Shown piece after piece: positions 1 through 10,386 of a stretch of 64,000 bases of DNA. The notes below the pieces were generated by a model. That model saw only the letters and a list, made by a program, of their open reading frames with translations, did no database searches and had not been told where the DNA came from. Source of the DNA: CAWAVN01 sp963825075 (GTDB lineage: Bacteria > Planctomycetota > Planctomycetia > Planctomycetales > Planctomycetaceae); contig CAWGRX010000008.1 of NCBI GenBank assembly GCA_963825075.1, positions 1-64,000 of the forward strand. Direction: 5' to 3'. Positions within the stretch are counted from its first letter, which is position 1; every line of letters begins with the position of its first letter. The translations under genes were made by a program, and so were the position numbers.

Positions 1-2049
1 GTCATCCTTCCGATGACGGTGCTGCGTCGGCTCGATGCGGTGCTGGAGCCGACCAAGCAGGCCGTGCTCGACATGAAGAAGAACCTCGACAAGGCCGGCG
101 TCACAAACCAGGACGCGGCTCCTGCGGCAGGCGAGCGGCCAGGCGTTCTATAATACGTCCAAGTTCACGCTCCGCGATCTACGTGCCCGAGCCAGCCAGC
201 AGCAGCTCCGGGCCGACTTTGAGGCCTATCTCGACGGCTTCTCATCGAACGTACAGGACATCCTGGAGAACTTCGAGTTCCGTAACCAGATTCCACGGCT
301 GTCGAAGGCCGATGCCCTCGGCACACTGATTGAGAAACTCCTCTCACCCGAGATCAATCTCAGCCCTAACCCGGTGATGAACGGGGATGGATCGGTCAAG
401 CATCCCGGACTCGACAACCACGCGATGGGGACAATCTTCGAGGAACTGGTGCGGCGGTTCAACGAGGAGAACAACGAAGAGGCCGGCGAACACTGGACGC
501 CCCGCGATGCCGTCAAGCTGATGGCGAAGCTGATCTTCCTGCCGATCGCCGACGAGATCGAGTCGGGCACGTACCTGCTGTACGACGGGGCGTGCGGGAC
601 GGGCGGCATGTTGACGGTGGCGTGAGGAAACGCTCACCGAATTGGCCCAAGCCCAAGGCAAGCAAGTCGCCACGCATCTCTACGGACAGGACATCAACGC
701 CGAGACCTACGCCATCTGCAAGGCGGACCTGCTGCTAAAAGGCGAAGGGGAAGCGGCGGACAACATCATCGGCGGTCCCGAGCATTCCACGCTCTCCAAT
801 GATGGATTCCGCTCCCGCGAGTTCGACTTCATGCTCGTCAATCCGCCCTACGGCAAAAGCTGGAAAAGCGACCAGGAGCGGATGGGCGGCAAGTCTGGCA
901 TCAAGGACCCGCGGTTCATCATCGAACACAATGGCGATCCCGAGTTCTCGCTGGTCACCCGCTCCAGCGATGGCCAGATGCTGTTTTTGGCCAATATGGT
1001 TTCCAAGATGAAGCACGACACGCCGCTGGGTAGTCGCATCGCCGAGGTCCATAACGGCTCGTCGCTGTTCACCGGCGATGCTGGCCAGGGCGAAAGCAAC
1101 ATCCGCCGCTATATCATCGAAAACGACTGGCTGGAGGCCATCGTCGCCCTGCCGTTGAACATGTTCTATAACACCGGCATCGCCACCTACATTTGGGTGT
1201 TAACCAACCGCAAGCCCGAGCATCGCCGGGGCAAAGTCCAACTCATCGACGCCACGAAGTGGTATCAAGCCCCTCCGCAAGAATCTGGGCAAGAAGAACT
1301 GCGAACTGGCTGAGGACGACATCCAGCGGATTTGCGACACGTTCCTGGCGTTCGAGGAAACCGAGCAGTCGAAGATTTTCCCCAACGAGGCGTTCGGCTA
1401 TTGGAAGGTCACCGTCGAACGCCCACTCCGGCTGGCGGTCGATCTCTCCCCTGAACGCCGCCAACAATTCCGAACGGCGTGCATAGAGGCCAAGGAAGAG
1501 CCGCTGGCGGATGTCGTTGATCGCGTGGCCGAGTCGCTTGGTGCTGGGCCGCATCGGAACTTCGGCACGGTCATGGATGCCATCGAGAACGATGCCAAGG
1601 AGAACGGCGTCAAGCTGTCGGCGAAGCGAAAGAAGCTGCTTCAGAACGAACTCGCCCAACGCGACGAGACCGCCGATCCGGTCGTGAAGAAGGTCCACAA
1701 GAAGGGCAAGGCGGAAGTCGACCCGATCCGGGGCCAGTTCGCCAAGTCCAAGGGCAACGGGGCCGTCGTCGAGTACGAACCGGACAGCGAACTCCGCGAC
1801 ACCGAACAGGTGCCGCTGCTGGAAGACGGAGGCATCGAAGCGTTCATCCGCCGCGAGGTGCTGCCCCACGCCCCGGATGCCTGGTTCGACGAGAGTTCGG
1901 TCAAGATCGGCTACGAGATCAGCTTCAACCGCTACTTCTACAAGCCGGAACCGCTCCGACCGCTGGAAGAGATCCGGGCCGACATTCTGGCGTTGGAGAA
2001 GGAAACCGAAGGGCTGCTGGCGGAAATCGTCGGGGGAGGTGTTCGGTGA
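1..2049 (+). pseudogene. hsdM: Type I restriction-modification methyltransferase subunit HsdM, frameshifted, 5' end outside window
   Basis: HsdM is the N6-adenine methyltransferase subunit of a type I restriction enzyme; it uses SAM and works with HsdS. The reading frame is open from base 1, shifts near 120, runs in frame 2 to the stop at 623-625, resumes in another frame (642-1313), and shifts again near 1268 into the frame that ends at the TGA at 2047-2049. Across these pieces the family motifs are present: a glycine-rich SAM site (DGACGTGGML, about 588-617) and the catalytic NPPY motif (about 841-852). Each junction is repaired by a one-base change, giving a continuous HsdM-like protein. 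The stop overlaps the GTG start of hsdS in a GTGA tetramer, so the two were translationally coupled. Either the gene is dead or the assembly has indel errors. Confidence 0.85.
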
Positions 2050-3455
2050 TCGACCAGTTGGCACCCTATCCAAGACTCGGCAATCAGCAACATCCTTGGT
2101 TGAGGCCAAATCCCAGCCATTGGCAAGTGAAGCGTGGCGAAGAGCTTTTACCGCGAAGTTGAACGGAAGCTCCGCGACGGGTGATGGACTGCGAACTGCC
2201 TGTCTGATCTCGCAGAAGACGGGCGTCACACCGCATCCGGAAGTACGTGACGATGTTCAAGGCCGAATCAGAACATCGGTCACAAGATCTGCGCGACCGG
2301 TGACCTTGTAATCAATACGCATGTGGGCGTTCATGGGGGCTCTCGGCGTTGCGAAGCAGACTGGTCTGGTCAGCCCGTCCTACGTCGTACTCCGGCCATT
2401 CCGATGCGAAGATCTGCTACCAGATTACTGTTGACGCAACTTCTTCAAACCCAGCGATTACAACAGCGGATACTTCGTCGCTCGACAAGGGATTGGATCT
2501 TCGCGGCTTCAACTATATCCAGATGAGTTTCTTCGGATTGCCAGACCTGTGCCGATCCCCCGGACGAACAAGCCGCCATCGTCCGGTTCCTCGATCACGC
2601 CGACCGGCGAATCCGGCGTTACATCCGGGCCAAGCGGCAGCTCATCACGCTGCTGAACGAGCAGAAACAAGCCGTCATCCACCACGCCGTCACCCGCGGG
2701 CTTGATCCGAATGTCCGCCTCAAACCGTCTGGTGTTGAATGGCTTGGCGATGTACCCGAGCATTGGGAAGTGAAGCGGTGTCGCTACATCTTTCACGAGA
2801 TCGACAAACGGTCGCGTGATGGCTCGGAGCAACATCTGTCGATGAGTCAGAAGTTGGGGCTCGTACCGAGCCATTTGGTAGAGAATCGAACGCTGGTGTC
2901 GCAGAGCTATGCTGGCGGAAAATTGTGCGAAGTGGACGACCTTGTACTCAATCGTCTCAAGGCTCACCTGGGTGTCTTCGCTCTCGCCGGGCATGCCGGA
3001 GTAATCAGCCCTGACTATACCGTACTTCGTGCTTTCGATCCGAACGGAGTCAAGTATTTCGAGCAGTCCTGCGGTCTCCCGCTTGCCGGTTTGAGCTGCG
3101 AGTGCGTGCTAAAGGCATCGTTGAAGGGTTCTGGCGACTTTACACGGACGATTTCTATGACATTCGTGTGCCGGTTCCCCCTCCGAAGGAGCGACTCGAA
3201 ATCATTGAACATGTCGAACGCACAACCGAAAAATTAAATCAAGCTGTGCATGCTGCGGAGCGAGAGTGTGAATTGCTCAAAGAATACCAGACCCGCCTGA
3301 TCGCCGATGTCGTCACCGGCAAGCTCGACGTGCGGGAGACAGTGGCACGGCTACCGGACGAAGAACCCGATGCTGGGATCGACGAACCGCTTAATGCCGA
3401 AGAGGCCGTCGAAGACATGGAACTTGATGCCGAGCCGGCGGAGGTCGAGGCATGA
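2046..3455 (+). pseudogene. hsdS: Type I restriction specificity subunit HsdS, several frameshifts
   Basis: HsdS recognises the target DNA for the HsdM/HsdR complex. The GTG start at 2046 overlaps the hsdM stop. The first frame (including SHWQVKR, a typical HsdS domain start) stops at 2160. Fragments with HsdS character continue in changing frames: a 'GDLVIN..MWAFMGALGVAKQTGLVSPSYVVL' type segment near 2300-2400 (broken by indels), then 'DEQAAIVRFLDHADRRI' and a second recognition-domain start (GVEWLGDVPEHWEVKR) in one frame from about 2555. A further shift near 3066 leads to the C-terminal conserved helix ending at 3455. Two target-recognition halves are therefore visible, as in normal HsdS, but the gene cannot be read through. 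Confidence 0.8.
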
Positions 3456-4908
3456 CACCCGACGAGTTCAGCCGACTAGTCCGCAGTCTGCTTGCACTCG
3501 GTCGCGAGACGGAGTGGGTGGAGTTCAAGCACAACAATGCCGATCCGCAGGAGACGGGGGAAAACACGTCGGCGGTTTCCAACGGCGCGGCACTGCATCG
3601 CAAATCAATGGGCTATCTCCTGTGGGGCGTCGAAGATAAAACTCTGAACGTGGTCGGCACGACCTTTCGTCCTCGCCGGGCGAAGAAGGGAAACGAGGAA
3701 CTGGAGAACTGGCTGTTGCGGATGCTTAACCCCCGAATCGACGTGCGTATCCACGAAGGCCAGCTTGATGGCTGTGAGGTGGTTCTCTTCGAGGTGCCGC
3801 CCGCGACCACTCAACCGACGCGGTTCGCAGGGCGGGAGTTCCTCCGCGTCGGTTCGTACACGAAGCCTTTGTCCGACTTTCCCGAGAAAGAGCGGGCGTT
3901 GTGGCGGCTGTTCAATGCCGCGCCGTTCGAGGAAGGGCTCGCCGTGGAAGGGATCACTTCGGACGATGTCCTGGCATGGATCGACTACACCAAATACTTC
4001 CGGCTGATGGGACACCCTCTGCCCGACAACCGGCAGGCGATTCTGGCGAAGTTGTGCGCTGAGGAGATCATCATTCCTGCACACGGCGATCGCTACAGCG
4101 TGACCAACGTCGGCGCGATCCTGTTTGCGGGGCGGCTCGGCCACTTCCGGCAACTGGAGCGGAAAGCGCTGCGGGTGATCATCTATCGGGGAAACGACCG
4201 CTTCGAGACGATTAAGGAGGAGTTGTTCGACTGCGGCTACGCCATCGGCTTTGAGCGGGCAATCCGCTACATCAACGATCAACTCCCCCAAAGCGAGCAG
4301 ATCGAGCAGGCTTTGCGGCACAAGGTGCGGACCTACCCGGAGATTGCGATCCGGGAGTTGGTGGCGAACGCCCTGATCCATCAAGACTTCCTGATCCGAG
4401 GGGCCGGGCCTACGGTCGAGATTTTCGATACGAGAATTGAGATCACCAATCCCGGCTCACCGCTCATTGAACCGTTGCGCTTCATCGACCAGCCGCCAAG
4501 GTCGAGGAACGAGCGGCTCGCCGGCTTGATGCGGCGGATGAACATCTGCGAGGAGCGTGGGACCGGCGTGGACAAGGTGATCATCTCGATCGAGTTGCAC
4601 CAACTGCCGGCCCCGGACTTTCGCAACCCAGGCGAAAACACGGTCGCCGTGCTGTTCGCGCCCGGAGCTTTCCGGAGATGGAACGGGATGAGCGGATTCG
4701 AGCGTGTTACCAGCACGCCTGCTTGATGTTCGTCTCGGCAAAACGGTTGACCAACGCCAGTTTGCGGGAGCGGTTGGGCATCGAAAAGAAGAACTACCCC
4801 CAGGCGTCGAAGATCATTCGGGAAGCGACGGAAGCCGGGCTGATTAAGCAATATGCGGGAGGGAGCGAGTCCAGCCGAGATCGGAGCTATCTGCCCTATT
4901 GGGCGTGA
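3452..4908 (+). pseudogene. AlbA_2-type putative DNA-binding/ATPase protein (RecG C-terminal-like), frameshifted near its end
   Basis: The ATG at 3452 overlaps the end of hsdS (ATGA), so it belongs to the R-M operon. The N-terminal part (WVEFKHNNADPQ, then SNGAAL and YLLWGVED) matches the AlbA_2 (divergent AAA-4/schlafen-like) domain. The middle carries a GHKL-like ATP-binding signature (RELVANALIHQDF, later RIEITNPGSPLI and ERGTGVDKVI) seen in the RecG_C/HATPase_c_4 group. The long frame ends at 4726, but the family's winged-helix tail (RIRACYQHACL..NASLRERLGI) is in another frame to 4908, so one indel lies near 4667. Such proteins often sit inside type I R-M operons; their exact role is unknown. 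Conserved features make the family assignment good and the function uncertain. Confidence 0.75.
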
Positions 4909-5032
4909 GTAACGGGATGTAATCGCGACCCCATTTAGGCGAAATGAAAAGCTGTAAGTCCTTGATTCACATAAGGTTGTGTGAGTGCACCCATGTCACA
5001 TTTTGGAAATATGAATTGCTGGCAGGTGAATA

Positions 5033-7980
5033 ATGATCAGTAACACGAGCGAAAAGGGTCTCGAAAGACTGATTGTCTCGGACATGACAAGCGAAGCGGG
5101 CGGCTGGATCACCGGCGAACCGGGCGACTTCGACCGGGCCTACGCTGTCGATCTGGTGCAACTTGGCCAGTTTTTGAAGACGACGCAGGAACCGTTGATC
5201 GAAGCGTTCGCTTTCGACGAGGACGGTCCGACGCGGCGGAAGTTCCTGGCCCGGCTGCAAGGCGAGGTGACCAAGCGCGGAACGATCGACGTGTTGCGGC
5301 ACGGCATGAAGCACGGTCCGCATCACGTGGACCTCTTCTATGGCACGCCCACTCCCGGCAACACGAAAGCGGAAGAGCGGTTCGCCGCCAACCGCTTCAG
5401 CGTAACCCGGCAGCTTCGCTACAGCCTCGACGAGACGCGGCTTGCCCTCGATCTGGGGCTGTTCATCAACGGCTTGCCAATCGCCACGTTCGAACTGAAA
5501 AACAGCCTGACGAAGCAGACGGTCGAAGATGCCGTCTGGCAGTACAAGAAGGACCGCGACCCGCGGGAGCTGCTGTTCGAGTTTGGCCGCTGCGTGGCCC
5601 ACTTCGCCGTGGACGATCACGAGGTCCGCTTCTGCACGCACCTCAAGGGCAAGGCATCTTGGTTCTTGCCGTTCAACCAGGGCTGGAACGACGGGGCCGG
5701 CAATCCGCCCGAACCCGGACGGTCTGAAGACCGACTATCTGTGGAAGCGGATTCTCACGCCCTCCGGGCTGACGGACATTCTGGAGAACTACGCCCAGGT
5801 CATCGAGATCAAGGACGACAAGAGCGGCAAGAAAAAGCGGACGCAAATCTGGCCCCGCTACCACCAACTCGATGTCGTGCGGAAACTGCTCGCCGACGCC
5901 GGCGGGCACGGGGCCGGCAGCGTTACCTGATCCAGCATTCGGCAGGCAGCGGCAAGTCGAACTCCATCGCCTGGCTGTCGCACCAGCTTATCGGCCTTAG
6001 GAAGGACGACAAGCCGAACTTCGACTCGATTATCGTCATCACGGACCGCCGCATCCTCGACAAGCAGATTCGCGACACGATCAAGCAGTTCGCTCAAGTA
6101 GGGGCGACGGTGGGTCATGCCGAACACTCGGGCGACTTGCGGAAGTTCATCGCCGGGCGGCAAGAAGATCATCATCTCCACGGTGCAGAAGTTTCCGTTC
6201 ATTTTGGAGGAGATCGGCAGCGACCACCGCGGGCGGAACTTCGCAATCATCATCGACGAGGCCCATTCCAGCCAGGGCGGGAAGACGTCGGCGGCTCTCA
6301 GCATGGCTCTTTCCGAGGCCGGCGAAGAAGAGGAGGACGAAACGACCGAAGATAAGATCAACCGGATCATGGAGTCCCGAAAGCTGCTGCCAAATGCCAG
6401 CTACTTTGCTTTCACAGCCACGCCAAAAAACAAGACACTCGAAATCTTCGGGGAGCCGTACACCGAGGGCGGCGAGACCAAACACCGCCCCTTCCACTGC
6501 TACAGCATGAAGCAGGCGATCCAGGAGGGTTTCATCCTGGACGTGCTGAAAAGCTACACGCCCATCGCGAGCTACTACAAGCTGGTCAAGGCGATCGAGA
6601 GCGACCCGGAGTTCGACACCAAGAGGGCCAGAAAGAAGCTCCGCAAGTACGTCGAGAGCCACGACCACGCGATCCGGCTGAAGGCCGAGATCATGGTCGA
6701 TCACTTCCACGAGCAGGTAATCGGCCTCAAGAAAATCGGCGGCCAGGCCCGAGCGATGGTAGTCACCAGCGGCATCGAGCGGGCGATCCAGTATTTCCAT
6801 GCGATCCGCGACTATCTGAAGGAACGCAAAAGCCCCTATAAGGCCATCGTTGCCTTCTCCGGCGAACACGAATACGGCGGGGAGAAGGTCACGGAAGCGT
6901 CCCTCAACGGCTTCCCGAGCGGCAAAATCCCGACAACATCCAGGAAGACCCGTACCGCTTCCTGATCTGTGCCGACAAGTTCCAGACCGGTTACGACGAG
7001 CCGCTGCTTGCACACGATGTACGTCGATAAGCCCCTGTCGGGCATCAAGGCGGTACAGACGCTTTCGCGGCTGAACCGGGCGCATCCGCAAAAGCACGAT
7101 GTGTTCGTGCTGGACTTTCTGAACGACACCGACACGATTCAGGAGGCGTTCGCCAGCTACTACCGCACGACGATCCTCAGTAAGGAAACCGACCCGAACA
7201 AGCTGCACGACCTGAAAGCCGATCTCGACGGCTACCAGGTTTACAGCCCTGAACACGTCGAAGAGTTGGTGAAGCTCTATCTCGACGGTGCCGACCGCGA
7301 TAAGCTGGACCCGATCCTCGACGCCTGCGTAGCCACCTATAACGAGGAACTGGACGAGGACGGCCAAGTCGAATTCAAGGGCAAGGCCAAAGCGTTCTGC
7401 CGCACCTATGACTTTTTGGCTTCGATTCTGCCCTACACCAACGCTGGGTGGGAGCGGTTGTCGATCTTCCTCAACTTTCTGGTGCCCAAGCTTCCCGCCC
7501 CGAAAGAAGAAGACCTGTCGAAGGGCATCCTGGAATCGATCGACATGGACAGTTACCGCGTCGAAAAGCACGCGGCGATGCGGATTCAGATGCCCGATCA
7601 GGACGCCGAAATCGAACCCGTTCCCACGAGTGGCGGCGGCCGCAAGCCCGAACCGGAACTCGATACGCTCTCGAACATCTTGAAGGCGTTCAACGACCAG
7701 TTCGGAAACATCCCGTGGACGGACGAAGATCGGGTCCAGAGGCTGATCACGGAGGAAATCCCGGCCAAAGTCGCTGCCGACGCCGCATACCAGAACGCCA
7801 AGAAACAGGGTGACAAAGGCAAAGCTCGCATCGAGCACGACGCCGCCCTGCTTGCGGGTTATGGTCGACCTGCTGAAGGACGATACGGAACTGTTCAAGC
7901 AGTTCAGCGACAATGAAGGCTTCAAACGCTGGCTTGCCGACACCGTATTTGGTCTAACGTACGAGGGGGATGCGGCGTAA
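5033..7980 (+). pseudogene. hsdR: Type I restriction endonuclease subunit HsdR, six frameshifts
   Basis: HsdR is the ATP-dependent translocase and nuclease subunit. The N-terminal nuclease domain shows the LFINGLPIATFELKN stretch (E..K of the PD-(D/E)xK site). The helicase part has a Walker A (HSAGSGKSNS, about 5938-5967) and a DEAH box (IIIDEAHSSQGG, about 6247-6282). The protein is recoverable only by switching frames near 5715, 5917, 6155, 6935, 7010 and 7860; each junction is a single-base problem. The C-terminal helical part ends at the TAA at 7978. Reconstructed length is about 980 residues, normal for the family. With hsdM and hsdS also broken, the system is probably inactive unless the indels are sequencing errors. 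Confidence 0.85.
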
Positions 7981-8044
7981 TGAAACTTTGCAACAATAGG
8001 AGTGCCGCTGGGACGATGCCAACTGTCCTGGAAGGCAAGCAATA

Positions 8045-9073
8045 ATGGCACGAGCTGACTTACTTAAAAAACTGTTTTACAGCTATCGCAATCGTGATGA
8101 ACGCGCTTTTGCAGAGGCTGCTGAAGAGATAATCGAAGAAGAACGTCGCAAGCACCATCCTGTGGTCGCGAACGAATTAGAGCGAATCCTACGGAACGGT
8201 TCTGGGAGCATCGGCGAAAAGCAAATGATGGCGATTTTCGATCCGCCGCCGAAGGATCCTGACCGCAAAACCACTTTGCTAACAATTCGCCAACCCGATC
8301 GCTACTTGGAGGATCTCGTTCTAGCTGACGTGGTACGCAAAGGCGTGGAGCGAGTCATCTCGGAGTTTCGAGAATGGGAAGTGCTTGAGGCAAACGGCCT
8401 TGTTCCGACGAACCGACTCTTGCTCTGCGGCCCCCCAGGTTGTGGTAAGACTGCCACCGCGGAAGCAATTGCCTCGGAACTCGGACTCCCAATGCTGTAT
8501 GTTCGATTCGATTCCGTGGTGTCCTCTCTCCTCGGAGAAACAGCAGCCAATCTGAGAAAGGTCTTCGACTATGCGACTCGTGGTCAATGGGTGATGTTTT
8601 TCGATGAGTTTGATGCGATCGGCCGGTCCCGCGATGATGCGACGGAGCACGGCGAGATCAAACGAGTTGTAAACTCTTACCTTCAAATTCTGGACAATTT
8701 CCGTGGCCGGTCGCTTGTGATCGCGGCTACGAACTTTGAGGCGGTACTGGATCGGGCTTTATGGAGACGGTTCGATGAGGTGCTACGGTTGGAACGTCCT
8801 ACACCCGATCAACTCAAGATTCTGATCCGCAAGCGACTCAAGCCATTGTCGTTTCAACCATCACACGTTGAGGCGATCTCCGACCGTCTATCGGGATCCA
8901 CTTTTGCCGATGCCGAGCAGGTTTGCCTCGATCTTCGCAAGCAATGTGCCCTCGCTGGCAAGAAGTCATTCTCCCAGTCGAACTTGGACGAAGCCTTGGA
9001 ACGGCACGCCTATCGGCAATCGATCCTTACCAAGGCTGAGGCAGCCGGTTCTCCGGCAGTAGATAAGGAGTAA
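8045..9073 (+). CDS. ietA: AAA+ ATPase, IetA-like component of an ATPase-subtilase defence pair
   Basis: 342 residues, intact. Walker A is GPPGCGKT (residues 129-136), Walker B is MFFDEFD (184-190), sensor 1 is the Asn of AATN (230), and arginine-finger candidates lie at 241-242. This is a classic AAA module resembling the FtsH/katanin type, with a helical N-terminal region. It is followed 3 bp later by a subtilisin-like protease gene. This two-gene order is that of IetA-IetS, first described as a plasmid incompatibility/toxin-antitoxin locus on an Agrobacterium Ti plasmid and later as an anti-phage system. The family call rests on domain content and gene order. The partner gene is broken by an IS, so the ATPase may be an orphan here. 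Confidence 0.7.
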   Translation: MARADLLKKLFYSYRNRDERAFAEAAEEIIEEERRKHHPVVANELERILRNGSGSIGEKQMMAIFDPPPKDPDRKTTLLTIRQPDRYLEDLVLADVVRKGVERVISEFREWEVLEANGLVPTNRLLLCGPPGCGKTATAEAIASELGLPMLYVRFDSVVSSLLGETAANLRKVFDYATRGQWVMFFDEFDAIGRSRDDATEHGEIKRVVNSYLQILDNFRGRSLVIAATNFEAVLDRALWRRFDEVLRLERPTPDQLKILIRKRLKPLSFQPSHVEAISDRLSGSTFADAEQVCLDLRKQCALAGKKSFSQSNLDEALERHAYRQSILTKAEAAGSPAVDKE

Positions 9074-9075
9074 AT

Positions 9076-9519
9076 ATGGCAATCGAGAAAGGCGTTGGGG
9101 ACCTTGCCCACATTGAGTTCCAACGTGAACCCGATCGTCAACCCGAACGCCGCCGCCGCTCCCCTTTTGGCCAACCCCCTCCGCGTCCCGCCAATCGAGC
9201 CGCACACGGCGCTGAAGTAAGCTCTGAAACCAGCACTGCCACGACGGAAATCACGACATCGCGTCAAGCTGTTGGTGTTGATCCGTCGATGCTTCTGGTC
9301 CTGGAGTTTGACTCCGTTACGCTTGACCTGCGAGATCGTATTGAAGAACGGTTCAATGCCGTCGTTGTAGACGAACAACGGACGAAAACGGAAGACCGGA
9401 ACGAATTCCGGTACGTCGTACAATTTCACGATCATGACGCTCTGAACCAATTCCAAGAAGAACTTACTCATTACCAAAACGAAAATCCCGAAACAGTGAC
9501 GTGTCATTTCGCGGGTTAA
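9076..9519 (+). pseudogene. ietS: IetS-like subtilase, 5' fragment cut off by IS21 insertion
   Basis: Start ATG at 9076 with AAGGAG at 9066-9071 just upstream, inside the end of the ATPase gene. The first 142 codons (to 9501) are native: a basic, proline-rich region followed by a domain beginning at residue 74 (MLLVLEFD) that contains a YVVQFHD strand. The remaining few codons before the stop at 9517-9519 come from the insertion-sequence end (CHFAG). The rest of the protease resumes at 12211 after the element. The fragment has none of the catalytic residues, so it cannot be an active protease. Confidence 0.8.
9494..9501. repeat. Left target-site duplication of the IS21-family element
   Basis: The octamer CAGTGACG lies directly before the left inverted repeat. 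The identical octamer lies directly after the right end (12203-12210). Eight bases is within the range known for IS21-family elements. Confidence 0.93.
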
Positions 9520-9577
9520 AGCCGGCCACATTTTTGCGGGTTAAAACCAGCCACTTGGGTTGGGGTTGGTGGGTGGG

Positions 9578-10386
9578 TTAGTTTTCAGGCTTTTCGTCGG
9601 CTTTTGTTGGCTGCCCGGGTTTGCGGGTCTGGCCGGTTTTGGAATCCTTTTTGGTATCGGCACTACGGCCGCGGAGTCTGTAGCTCTTGCCGGTGATCTG
9701 GATGACTTCCGCATCTTGCAGGAAGCGATCGAGGATTGCGGTGGCTGCGGGGACATCTCCGATGAGCTTGCCCCAATCTTCCAAAGGCCTGTTCGAGGTC
9801 ATCACCGTGCTGCGAAGTTCGTGGCGGCGCATGATGATCTCGAAGAGAAACTCCCCACTTTTTTTGGGGAGTTGTTTCATCCCCATATCGTCCAAGATCA
9901 GAAGATCGGGTTTGAGGTAGCGGTTGAGAATCCGGTCGTGGCCTTCGAAGGCTTCATCGTGCAGAAAGTCCCGCACGCAGTCGAAGATGCTGCGGTAATA
10001 CACGGTGAAGCCACTGCGAATGAGTTGCCGACCGAGGCTTTGCACGAGATGGCTTTTCCCAACGCCCGGCGGTCCCACCAGAATCGCATCATGATGTTTG
10101 CGGACGAAGTCCCCGGCGGCCAGGTCGAAGACTTGTTTGCGTTTCACCGAGAGGTTGAACTCGAAGTCGAAATCGTCCAGGCATTTTTGATCTCGGAAGG
10201 CGGCGGCTTTGGTGCGGTGCCGATCTGCCGATCTTGGCGGACCACCAGTTCATCCTGGAGAATCAACTCCAAGAACTCGGCATAGTCGAGCTTCGAAGCC
10301 TTGGCTTGTTGCAGGCGAACTTCCAAGGATTCTAACAGGCCGCTGAGCCGCAGTTGTTTGAGTTGATCACGAAGAGTGACGTTCAT
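9578..10386 (-). pseudogene. istB: IS21 helper ATPase IstB, one frameshift
   Basis: IstB is the AAA ATPase that assists the IS21 transposase. From the ATG at 10386 the first frame (MNVTLRDQLKQLRLSGLLESL, a typical IstB N-terminus) runs to about 10200. The remaining protein continues in another frame, with Walker A GPPGVGKSHL and Walker B LLILDDMGM, then the conserved MTSNRPLEDWG. The start overlaps the end of istA by about 20 bp. One indel near 10200 breaks it. The C-terminal tail (KTGQTRKPGQPTKAD) is a spill-over of the repeat also found in istA. Confidence 0.85.

Noticed and set aside
6147..8051. 634-codon minus-strand frame over hsdR
   Set aside because: No recognisable motif; it lies opposite clear HsdR sequence.
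9560..10285. Plus-strand 241-codon frame opposite istB
   Set aside because: It is antisense to conserved IstB motifs and has no domain of its own.
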